Origin: an uncultured Bilophila sp.
GTDB lineage: Bacteria > Desulfobacterota > Desulfovibrionia > Desulfovibrionales > Desulfovibrionaceae
DNA: 22,170 nucleotides
Direction of reading: 5' to 3'
Assembly: GCA_910585945.1 (NCBI GenBank)
Contig: CAJUHZ010000042.1
Span: 1-22,170 of the forward strand
This document shows, piece by piece, positions 1 through 6,338 of the stretch. The notes beneath the pieces were generated by a model that was not told where the DNA came from, searched no databases, and saw nothing but the letters and a program-made list of their open reading frames with translations. Every line of letters starts with the position of its first letter. Within the stretch, counting starts at the first letter, position 1. The translations under genes were made by a program, and so were the position numbers.

Positions 1-91
1 GAAAAAACGTGGTTTTTCGCGAATGAACCCGGCTACGCCGCCGCAAAACCCTTACGGGTTTTATAGTGTCTGCTTTTGCAAGTAGACACTA
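1..91. repeat. Hairpin-rich non-coding segment beside the MITE
   Basis: No gene is visible. The segment is a chain of dyads. Positions 1-18 hold an A6/T5 near-palindrome around CGTGG, followed by gcgaatga. The same core and flank recur inverted inside the neighbouring element at about 132-161. Positions 45-62 are a 7-bp stem (AAAACCC/GGGTTTT) with a TTAC loop. Positions 64-91 are a perfect 8-bp stem (TAGTGTCT/AGACACTA) whose ends are TA. The segment probably contains a diverged or nested relative of the 92-241 element. It could equally be a cluster of terminators for genes outside the window. Confidence 0.55.
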
Positions 92-241
92 GAACTCATT
101 TCATAATTCAGTCTTTGGGCTGAATTATGGAGATCATTCGCCAAAAAACGTGGTTTTTGGCTCATTCACGGCGCTTTTCGCGCCGCGCCAGACTCTCGTC
201 CGGCGTTGGAAGTCATTTCATGCGAATTATGAAATGACTTC
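92..241. mobile_element. 150-bp MITE-like element with 18-bp TIRs and TA flanks
   Basis: The left end (92-109, GAACTCATTTCATAATTC) and the reverse complement of the right end (224-241, GAAGTCATTTCATAATTC) match at 17 of 18 positions. TA dinucleotides flank both ends (90-91 and 242-243), as expected for a target-site duplication of an IS630/Tc1-mariner-type transposase. There is no ORF. Inside are several hairpins: a 13-bp perfect stem at the right end (209-241), a wobble stem at about 186-203, a CGGCGC/GCGCCG stem near 168-184, GCCAAAAA/TTTTTGGC near 140-161, and CATAATTCAG/CTGAATTATG near 103-130. A second, partial copy lies inverted at 22103-22170. The IS630-type assignment is inferred from the TA flanks and TIRs only; no transposase is present. 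Confidence 0.7.
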
Positions 242-1320
242 TACAGCAGTTCGGAAAGTTGCTTGTCCCACTCGTCAAAAAAGTCGTCGGGCCATTGGTC
301 AATATGCCCGTCCCTGTCGATGCGGGGGGCAGAGAGGCGACTTATGCCGTCCCGTTGGTGGAAGAAGTTGATCTGCACGGCATCGTGGGCGATGTCTCCC
401 TGCTTGACGGCCACGCGCACGCCGTTGAGAACGTGGTCGCTGTGCGTCTCCATGATGATCTGGATGCCGCAGGCGGCCGCCCGCGCAAGAAAACGTCCCA
501 TAAGCGCCTGTCCCTTGGGGTGCAGGTGGGCTTCGGGATTTTCGACGATCAACAGGGAACCCGCCGGAGCGCCAAGCGCCGCCACAAAGACGGGCAAGGC
601 GTAGGTCAGGCCAAAGCCGACATTTGTCGGGCGGTAATAGGTATTGGAAATATCAGGGAAAGAAAAGCGCAGAACGATCGAATCCGTGCCTGTTGGCCTG
701 TCTGTCTGAAGGCGCACCGGCGCGCCCAGCAAGGAAAGCCAGGCTTCCGTCTGCATTTGCAGCGTTGCGGAATCCCCGGCGGCGTCCGGGGCCAGAAGGT
801 TGGGTTTGCCGGCGTCGGCATACGCGATTTTCATCTGTCCGGAAACATGGAGATGGTAGGCGGCAAATTCCCCCTGATTGCCAATGGCGTTGCAGGAGCG
901 TTGTGTTTCGGTCGGCACTGGAAAAACCGTGCGCGGGCAGAGGCGTTCCGCATTCAGATACCGGAAGTTTGCGAAGGCGCACGCCGGGGCGGTCATGGGT
1001 TCTGTACGCAGTTTTTTCCCGTCCACTGTGGCCCGCAGGAGAAAAGACGTGCCGTCCTGTGCCGCTTCAAGCGAAAAGGCATCGTCCTCGGCATTGCTGT
1101 TCAGCACATCTTCCGGCAACCCCAGGTTGACGAGTTCGCCGGACAGTTGCGCTTCCGGCGTTTTCCTGTGTTCAGTGAAGGTTTGTTGCAGCAACAGCAA
1201 GGCTTGTATGGTGGTGCTCTTGCCCGCGCTGTTAACGCCTGTCAGTAATGTCAGGGGGCGAAACGCTATTTTTTGCTGCTGAAAACATTTGAAGTTTTTC
1301 AATTCCAGAGCGTCAAGCAT
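241..1320 (-). CDS. DUF3696-type AAA (SMC/RecF-like) ATPase, partner of DUF262 protein
   Basis: This 359-aa predicted cytosolic ATPase has a RecF/ABC-like head. Walker A is GVNSAGKST (residues 28-36). A YLNAERLCPR block lies at 121-130, and NVGFGLTYALPV (233-244) sits where the ABC-signature region falls. Walker B with its catalytic Glu runs into ENPEAHLHP (256-268), followed by the switch motif ETHSDHVLNGVR (291-302). The C-terminus carries the DUF3696 hallmark WPDDFFDEW (343-351). Length and ends fit a complete protein. The ATG overlaps the upstream DUF262 stop by 8 nt (ATGCTTGA) and has a GGGAGG Shine-Dalgarno, so translation is probably coupled. DUF3696 ATPases are recurrent partners of DUF262 proteins in accessory DNA. 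A role in defence is inference; no nuclease or TOPRIM domain is visible. The stop codon TAG is formed at the edge of the MITE. Confidence 0.88.
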   Translation of the reverse strand: MLDALELKNFKCFQQQKIAFRPLTLLTGVNSAGKSTTIQALLLLQQTFTEHRKTPEAQLSGELVNLGLPEDVLNSNAEDDAFSLEAAQDGTSFLLRATVDGKKLRTEPMTAPACAFANFRYLNAERLCPRTVFPVPTETQRSCNAIGNQGEFAAYHLHVSGQMKIAYADAGKPNLLAPDAAGDSATLQMQTEAWLSLLGAPVRLQTDRPTGTDSIVLRFSFPDISNTYYRPTNVGFGLTYALPVFVAALGAPAGSLLIVENPEAHLHPKGQALMGRFLARAAACGIQIIMETHSDHVLNGVRVAVKQGDIAHDAVQINFFHQRDGISRLSAPRIDRDGHIDQWPDDFFDEWDKQLSELL

Positions 1321-2476
1321 CCAGCACCTCCCGAATCAGCGCCTGTATCTTTCCAAAGCGGCATTTTACCCTGGCAATGGATCCCGTGCCCTGCGTTACA
1401 GCCTTTTCAAAGTCATCGTCCAGCATAAGTCGCATAAAGGCGTTTCGCACTGCTTCCTTTTGCTGCTCAAGCCGGGCCAGCTCTTCATCGGTGCAGGCGT
1501 CCAGATTGACGCTCCAGCTTTCAAAGAGCGCCTTGTTGACAGGGAAGCGCGTGGCGTTGCTGTGGTAACGCTTGCGAAAGGCGTCATTGCCGAAAATGCG
1601 CGTTGCCGCACGCATGACGCGCACAAAGCGACGCTCCAGATCCTCGAGCAGTTCGGGATGTTCATTCAGATAACGCATCCCTGTGTTCAGAAAGGCGTCA
1701 AAATCGTCTTTGCCGTATGTATCGGGGGGGAAAACGGAAAAAACAAGAAAGCGCGTGATGCATTCGCGATCGTCCATGCGCTTGGATGAAATGCCGTTGT
1801 CGATGGCGGTTTTGAAGTCGTCGCTTTCCGCCAGCGTCTTGATGACGTCCGTGACGGGCTTGCCGTTGAGCGCGTGTCGGATCTCCTGTGAACTGAGCGG
1901 AAGGCCGCCGGTATTGATGCGGCGGAAAACGTCGAACTTCACGTTTTCCGGCGTGCCGGGCATGATGAGATACCAGACGATGGGGGCTTCCTTGATGGCG
2001 CGCTGCAAGGGGCGCGGCAGTTCGGAAAATTTCTTGCCGTTCTGCTCCTTGAGGTATTCCAGATCGCTCAGCCGCATCTCGTCATCCACCACAAAGCGGC
2101 GAATGACGGTAAGGCGCTGCAATCCGTCCACGACCAGCCATTTTTCATCATTGGTTCCATCAAAATAAAAGGCGGGAATGGGAATGCGCAGCATGAGCGA
2201 TTCCATAAGGCGCGATTTGTCGCGTTCGCTCCAGATGCCGGCCTGCCTCTGGAAGTCCGGAGCAAGGTCGATTTCATCATTATACAGACGATCCAGCAGA
2301 GTATTGAGGTTGCCGGATTTTGAATCAATACGAATCTCGCGCGTATTGAAAGGTTCTGTAATGTTTTCTTCCTTTTCTTCCGGGAGAGTGGTGGTATCGC
2401 TTCCATCCGGTGCAGCTTCACATTCCGGCACAAGGACGACGTTTGCGCCGTACTCCTCATTTTTTGCATCCGCCAT
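1313..2476 (-). CDS. Short DUF262 (GmrSD N-terminal/ParB-like) protein
   Basis: The 387-aa product has an acidic, low-complexity N-terminus (about 1-45) and then a DUF262 domain. Its motifs are DFQRQAGIWS (74-83), RIPIPAFYF (97-105), VVDGLQRLTVI (115-125, the family's DGxQRxT nucleotide-site motif), FRRINTGG (184-191) and LSSQEIRHAL (194-203). The helical C-terminus ends in the short-form pattern TGSIARVKCRFGKIQ. DUF262 is the NTP-sensing/hydrolysing half of GmrSD, SspE and BrxU, but those carry an HNH/DUF1524 nuclease and none is seen here, so any effector activity is unassigned. ATG 2476 is chosen over GTG 2497 because GGGGGAG sits 6 nt upstream. It is first gene of the two-gene operon with the ATPase. 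Hand counts on 60-base lines give 43-55% GC against about 70% in the fix genes, which suggests acquisition. Confidence 0.87.
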   Translation of the reverse strand: MADAKNEEYGANVVLVPECEAAPDGSDTTTLPEEKEENITEPFNTREIRIDSKSGNLNTLLDRLYNDEIDLAPDFQRQAGIWSERDKSRLMESLMLRIPIPAFYFDGTNDEKWLVVDGLQRLTVIRRFVVDDEMRLSDLEYLKEQNGKKFSELPRPLQRAIKEAPIVWYLIMPGTPENVKFDVFRRINTGGLPLSSQEIRHALNGKPVTDVIKTLAESDDFKTAIDNGISSKRMDDRECITRFLVFSVFPPDTYGKDDFDAFLNTGMRYLNEHPELLEDLERRFVRVMRAATRIFGNDAFRKRYHSNATRFPVNKALFESWSVNLDACTDEELARLEQQKEAVRNAFMRLMLDDDFEKAVTQGTGSIARVKCRFGKIQALIREVLDA

Positions 2477-2545
2477 TGCGCTCCCCCTGTTCAGCACTGC
2501 TTTTTTCAGTAGTGTGTGTTTTTCGTCTGCAAGGCCGTAAAGAAC

Positions 2546-2574
2546 ATTTTACCAAGGCAAGTAGCGGCCGTACA
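2546..2574 (-). promoter_or_regulatory. Possible sigma-70 promoter for the DUF262-ATPase operon
   Basis: Read on the minus strand: TGTACG (2569-2574), a 17-nt spacer, and TAAAAT (2546-2551). The -10 matches the consensus at 5 of 6 positions and the -35 at only 3 of 6. The leader would be about 65 nt. The site lies in the only gap between the fixX terminator and the DUF262 gene. Confidence 0.3.
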
Positions 2575-2595
2575 GTTAAAAGTCAATGTGAAAAC

Positions 2596-2642
2596 GAAAA
2601 ACCGGTTTTGCCCTGCACGGCGGCAGGCAAAACCGGTTTTTC
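2596..2642 (-). terminator. Intrinsic terminator of the ACAD-fixABCX operon
   Basis: Two 17-nt arms (2596-2612 and 2626-2642) are perfectly complementary around a 13-nt loop. The stem starts A5 and ends T5, so both strands can present a U-run. It lies 20 nt beyond the fixX stop. Confidence 0.85.
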
Positions 2643-2662
2643 ACAGGCGGCGTTTTATGATT

Positions 2663-2950
2663 CTAGCCGAAGCGGTACTGCACGCCAAAGGAGGGGCGGG
2701 GGTGGTTCCATTCCATGCCGCCGGGCTTGTGCGCGCAGATCACGCGGCAGGTGCCGCATTCGAGGCAGCCGGCCACTTCAAAGGCGAGCTGGCCCTTTTC
2801 GTTCAGGGTGTACAGGCCGGCCGGGCAGCCCACGGTCAGGGCCTTGATGGTGGCTTCGTCCAGCTTGTCCGCATGGACGACAATATGCGGGTTGCCTTCG
2901 TCCACGACAAACTTGTCCAGAGACAATTTTTGTTCGATGCTCATGCTCAT
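2663..2950 (-). CDS. fixX: FixX-like ferredoxin subunit
   Basis: The 95-aa iron-sulfur protein is the cluster-carrying partner of FixC; together they equal one ETF:quinone oxidoreductase. Cysteines are C42 in GCPAGLY and C62, C65, C68 and C72 in GCLECGTCRVIC. The first and the CxxCxxC set match the [4Fe-4S] ligation of the ETF-QO/FixX family. Length matches FixX/YdiT (about 95-98 aa). The start overlaps the fixC stop (ATGA), so the two are translationally coupled. A second ATG two codons later is possible. It is last gene of the operon and is followed by a strong terminator. Confidence 0.93.
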   Translation of the reverse strand: MSMSIEQKLSLDKFVVDEGNPHIVVHADKLDEATIKALTVGCPAGLYTLNEKGQLAFEVAGCLECGTCRVICAHKPGGMEWNHPRPSFGVQYRFG

Positions 2951-4236
2951 ATCGCGCCCATCCCTTTGATGCCGTCTTTCATGAGGTTGAGGAAACCGAC
3001 CTGCCGCAGGTGCGGGAACACCTTTTTCAGCATCCGCACGGACGGCGTGCCGTTGACGCGGAACATGTCGAGGAAGATGCGTTCCACCAGGGCGGGGTAT
3101 TCGTTGTACACGCGGGTGGTGTGCTCGATGAAGTCGGGCGCGTTCTTGTGCGTCTGCAGGTCCTTCATCACAAAGCTTTCGTCAAGGCGCTTCCGGTAGC
3201 CAGCCAGGCCCGCGGCGGAAAAGTCGTTCCTGGCCTTGGCTTCAATGACGGTCCTGGCCGCCATTTCGCCGGAAGCGATGGCGAAGTCCATGCCGCGCAC
3301 GGTGAAGCCGAGATTGATGCACAGGCCCGCGGCGTCCCCGGTGACGAGGAGGTTGTCGGCCACAAGCGTCGGGAGCATGGCAAGGCCGCCCTCGGGAACC
3401 AGGTGCGCCGAGTATTCGGCAAGCTTGCCGCCCTCAAGCAGGGGCTTGATGGACGGATGCTGCGTGAAGGCTTCGAGCATGTCGGGCAGGCGCTGGGGCG
3501 ACTTCATGATGTCCGCCACCGTCACCACGAGGCCGACGCACAGGCTTTCCTTGTTGGTGTAGATGAAGCCGCCGCCGACCATGCCGTTGGTGGGCTTGCC
3601 GGCCAGCAGCCGGGCGACGCCCTCGCCCTTGTTCAGGCAGAAGCGATCGTTGATGACGTTTTCGGGCAGTTCGATGATCTGCTTGGCGCCGACGGCGACC
3701 TGATGCGGGCTGAGTTCCTTTTTCAGACCTTCTTTCTGGGCGAGGAGGCTGTTCACGCCGTCCGCCAGAATGACCACATCGGCCGTCAGCTCGTCATCGC
3801 CGGCCACCACGCCGACGACCTTGCCGTTTTCCTTCAGCAGGGAATCCACCCGGGCCGGGCACACCACGTCGCAGCCGGCTTCCTCGGCCTTGCCGGTGAG
3901 CCAGGCATCGAATTCGGCGCGGAGCACGGTGTAGGATTCGCTCGAGGGGCTTCCCGCGAATTTGGTGGAATGAAAGTCGATGTTGAAACAACTGTCGGCC
4001 GTGAGCATGGAGATGACTTCCCGCGTCACCGTGCGCTCGATGGGCGCTTCCTTGGCGAAACCGGGGATGACCTTCTCCAGGGAATGCCCGTACAGGCGGC
4101 CGCCGGTCACGTTTTTCGATCCGGCGGTGTCGCCCCGCTCCAGGATGAGCACGCTCAGGCCTTCCTTGGCCATGCAGTAGGCGGCGGTGCTTCCGGCCAA
4201 ACCGGCGCCGACCACTATCGCATCATAATCAGCCAT
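2947..4236 (-). CDS. fixC: FixC-like ETF:quinone oxidoreductase flavoprotein
   Basis: This is a 429-aa flavoprotein of the FixC/YdiS family. It takes electrons from the FixAB ETF and passes them, with FixX, to the quinone pool or a low-potential acceptor. The N-terminus has the FAD Rossmann motif VVGAGLAGSTAA (G10, G12, G15) followed by the acidic end LERGD. A second FAD-contact block reads LLVTGDAAGLC. The start is ATG 4236 (MADYDAIVV), with AGGGA about 9 nt upstream. The 37 extra codons upstream in the same frame are low-complexity intergenic sequence. The fixX gene overlaps its 3' end by 4 nt. A terminator-like hairpin lies in the unusually long 249-nt gap between fixB and this gene. Confidence 0.93.
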   Translation of the reverse strand: MADYDAIVVGAGLAGSTAAYCMAKEGLSVLILERGDTAGSKNVTGGRLYGHSLEKVIPGFAKEAPIERTVTREVISMLTADSCFNIDFHSTKFAGSPSSESYTVLRAEFDAWLTGKAEEAGCDVVCPARVDSLLKENGKVVGVVAGDDELTADVVILADGVNSLLAQKEGLKKELSPHQVAVGAKQIIELPENVINDRFCLNKGEGVARLLAGKPTNGMVGGGFIYTNKESLCVGLVVTVADIMKSPQRLPDMLEAFTQHPSIKPLLEGGKLAEYSAHLVPEGGLAMLPTLVADNLLVTGDAAGLCINLGFTVRGMDFAIASGEMAARTVIEAKARNDFSAAGLAGYRKRLDESFVMKDLQTHKNAPDFIEHTTRVYNEYPALVERIFLDMFRVNGTPSVRMLKKVFPHLRQVGFLNLMKDGIKGMGAI

Positions 4237-4305
4237 ATATTTCGTCCCTGCTTCCCTGTGGGGTTTGGTATGGAGAGCGAACGGAACAGGTTCCGGACGC
4301 CCCTG

Positions 4306-4334
4306 AAAAAAAGTCCGGGGGAAATTCCCCCGGA
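4306..4334 (-). terminator. Terminator-like hairpin between fixB and fixC
   Basis: On the minus strand, an 8-bp stem TCCGGGGG/CCCCCGGA closes a 5-nt loop. It is followed one base later by seven T residues (complement of 4306-4312). It lies about 70 nt upstream of the fixC start, inside the operon, so it may attenuate fixCX relative to the upstream genes. Confidence 0.65.
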
Positions 4335-4365
4335 GCCGAAAAAACATGGTTTTCGACTTGCCTGC

Positions 4366-4474
4366 GGCGGCAGTGCCGCCACGCCGGGATCTCTCCCGAC
4401 GCCTTGTGCTCCGTACCCTGAAACGGTGCGGAGCACAAGGCGGATCCGAAACCTGGCGGACGGAGCGCGCTCCG
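4366..4474. repeat. Hairpin cluster in the fixB-fixC spacer
   Basis: Three dyads follow one another. GGCGGCA/TGCCGCC lies at 4366-4380. A 17-bp stem with one wobble pair and a 7-nt loop lies at 4401-4441. A perfect 14-bp palindrome, CGGAGCGCGCTCCG, lies at 4461-4474 just after the fixB stop. None of the three has a T-run. They may be mRNA-stabilising or processing structures. Confidence 0.6.
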
Positions 4475-4485
4475 AAAAACCGCGC

Positions 4486-5415
4486 TTACGCCTTGAAGGC
4501 CGCGGTCAGGGCGGGCAGGACGTCCTTGATGTCACCGACGAAATAGTAGTCGGACATGGCGAGCATGGGGGCGTTTTCGTCCTTGTTCACGCTCACGATG
4601 ATCTTGGAGTCGCGCACGCCGGCGATGTGCTGGACCTGACCGGACACGCCGGCGGCCACATACACTTGCGGCTTGATGACCTGGCCGGAAATGCCGAGGT
4701 AGCGTTCTTCCGGCATCCACTTGAAGAATTCAGCGATGGGGCGGGTGCAGGCCATTTCCGCGCCCATAGCCTTGGCGAGGTCTTCGGCCAGGGCCACTTC
4801 GCTCTGTTCCACAAAGCCGCGGCCGATGCCGACGACTTTCACGGCGTCGCACAGGTTGACGCCCTGGGACTGTTTGGGTTCGCGCTTGACCACCTTGGCC
4901 GCGCCCGCGGCCGGGGCCAGCGTTTCCGTGGCGATGGTGCAGGAAGGATCGGCCGGCAGCGGCTCGTAGCACTTGGCGCCGATGGTGGCGACGACGGTGG
5001 GGGCTGTCGTCGTCATGGTCTTGAGCGCCATGCCGCCGTAGATCATGCGGCCGACGGTCTTGACGTCGCCTTCAATGGTCATGGTCTTGCAGCCGGAGAC
5101 GCAGGGCGCGTCGAGGGCCGTGGCGATCTGGGCGGCGATATCCTTGCCGCGCTTGGTGTCGCCAACAAAAATGAGGACAGGCTTTTCGGCTTTCGCCTTT
5201 TCGGCCAGCACGGGAGCGTAGGCTTCCCACATGGCGTCGGCCGGCATCGGCATGGCGTACACCTTGGCCGCGCCGCAGGCCGCCACATGCTTGCCGGCGA
5301 GTTCGTCACCGCCCACAAAAGCGGTGACTTCGGCGGCTCCCTTGGTGATGTCTTTCGCGCCGCTCACAAGCTCCGTTGCGAGATCGGACGTTTCGGCAAT
5401 AACCCATACGTTCAT
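4486..5415 (-). CDS. fixB: Electron-transfer flavoprotein alpha subunit (FixB/EtfA)
   Basis: The 309-aa product is the FAD-binding subunit of the ETF heterodimer. The N-terminal domain (about 1-185) has the nucleotide-fold look of the family. The C-terminal FAD domain is clear: GRGFVEQSE (198-206), LGISGQVIKPQVYVAAG (240-256), VSGQVQHIAG (257-266), KIIVSVNKDENAPM (271-284) and DYYFVGD (289-295). Start ATG 5415 has AGGGAG upstream. It follows fixA by 24 nt and pairs with it. The partner sequence is of the FixA type, so this is called FixB rather than a generic EtfA. Electron bifurcation is known for some FixABCX complexes; it cannot be proved here. Confidence 0.93.
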   Translation of the reverse strand: MNVWVIAETSDLATELVSGAKDITKGAAEVTAFVGGDELAGKHVAACGAAKVYAMPMPADAMWEAYAPVLAEKAKAEKPVLIFVGDTKRGKDIAAQIATALDAPCVSGCKTMTIEGDVKTVGRMIYGGMALKTMTTTAPTVVATIGAKCYEPLPADPSCTIATETLAPAAGAAKVVKREPKQSQGVNLCDAVKVVGIGRGFVEQSEVALAEDLAKAMGAEMACTRPIAEFFKWMPEERYLGISGQVIKPQVYVAAGVSGQVQHIAGVRDSKIIVSVNKDENAPMLAMSDYYFVGDIKDVLPALTAAFKA

Positions 5416-5439
5416 CAGATTCTTCTCCCTTCGCGAGCG

Positions 5440-6222
5440 TTAGAGGACGCCGTCGGCGGCAAGCTGCTTGACCAGGTTGGCGGCGGCGTCGGCCAGGGAC
5501 GTGCCGTCCGGGTTCATGCGGATGTTCTTGCGTTCGACAACCGGAGCGAGGACGCTCACCGTGGCGAGTTGCGGCTGAAGATCGGCTTCCGTCAGGCCAA
5601 TGGCCTCAAGCGTCACCGCGTTGGCGGGCTTTTTCTTGGCGCCGAGAATCTGCTTCACGCTGGGAATGGGCGGATCGTTCACGTCCGGCACGACGGAAAT
5701 GACGGCGGGCATTTTGACTTCCACATGCTCCACGCCGTCGTCAAGTTTGCGGCTGAGTTTCAGCGTGTCGCCGGCCACTTCAATGGCGTTGACGTAGGTC
5801 ACGCAGGGGATGCCGAGGATCGCGGCCACGCGCGAGCCGGCCTGCTGGGCGTACTCGTCGCTCGAGGCTTCGCTGCAGATGACCACGTCCACATCTCCGA
5901 TGTTCTTGATCACGGCGGCCAGGGTCCGGGCGGTGGCGCGGCTGTCGGCGTCGGCCAGGGCGGCGCTGTTCACATACGACACGGAATCCAGCCCGCGCGA
6001 AAGCGCATCCTTGGCGGAGGCTTCAACGCCGTTGCCGCAGGTCACGCCGATAAGCTCGCTGCCGCCGGCGGCCTTGACCTGGACGCCGGCCTCGATGCCG
6101 TTGCGGTCGTATTCGTTGAGCTTGAACTTGGCTTTTTCAAAGTCAAGCTGGCGGGACTTCTCGTTCACGCGAATGTCCGCATCGTCCAGAAGCCATTTGT
6201 AGCAAACAACTACCTTCTTCAT
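5440..6222 (-). CDS. fixA: Electron-transfer flavoprotein beta subunit (FixA/EtfB)
   Basis: This 260-aa ETF beta subunit binds AMP or a second FAD and docks with the dehydrogenase. It opens with MKKVVVCYKWLLDDADI and contains YDRNGIEAG and DALSRGLD. The nucleotide-site segment is SSDEYAQQAGSRVAAILGIP, the FixA version (SSDxYAQQ); respiratory EtfB proteins have a DxDTAQ-type motif here. The family signature DPPIPSVKQILGAKKKP is near residues 187-203. A GAGG Shine-Dalgarno precedes ATG 6222. The gene is second in the operon, 116 nt after the acyl-CoA dehydrogenase, with a GC-rich hairpin in the gap. Confidence 0.93.
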   Translation of the reverse strand: MKKVVVCYKWLLDDADIRVNEKSRQLDFEKAKFKLNEYDRNGIEAGVQVKAAGGSELIGVTCGNGVEASAKDALSRGLDSVSYVNSAALADADSRATARTLAAVIKNIGDVDVVICSEASSDEYAQQAGSRVAAILGIPCVTYVNAIEVAGDTLKLSRKLDDGVEHVEVKMPAVISVVPDVNDPPIPSVKQILGAKKKPANAVTLEAIGLTEADLQPQLATVSVLAPVVERKNIRMNPDGTSLADAAANLVKQLAADGVL

Positions 6223-6297
6223 GTTTCCTCACCAACACGTTGGCTGGAGCCTGGCATCAAGATGCGAGAAAGGCGGCGCCAGCAAAGAAGAGGGGAA

Positions 6298-6319
6298 GGC
6301 GCCCGCCGAAACGGGCGCC
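6298..6319 (-). other. GC-rich hairpin between acyl-CoA dehydrogenase and fixA
   Basis: An 8-bp perfect stem (GGCGCCCG/CGGGCGCC) closes a 6-nt loop. On the minus strand it is followed by a pyrimidine-rich tail with only a weak T-run (TTCCCCTCTTCTTT). It may be a partial terminator, or a stabiliser of the 3' end of the upstream message. Confidence 0.5.
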
Positions 6320-6338
6320 CGCGCATCATACGGGGTTT

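Noticed and set aside
1..243. Hairpin-rich RNA considered as a retron msr-msd or other structured ncRNA
   Set aside because: No reverse transcriptase or other partner gene is near. The inverted ends, TA flanks and second copy fit a MITE better.
259..1248. 329-codon open frame on plus opposite the ATPase
   Set aside because: The minus-strand frame carries Walker and DUF3696 motifs; the plus frame has none.
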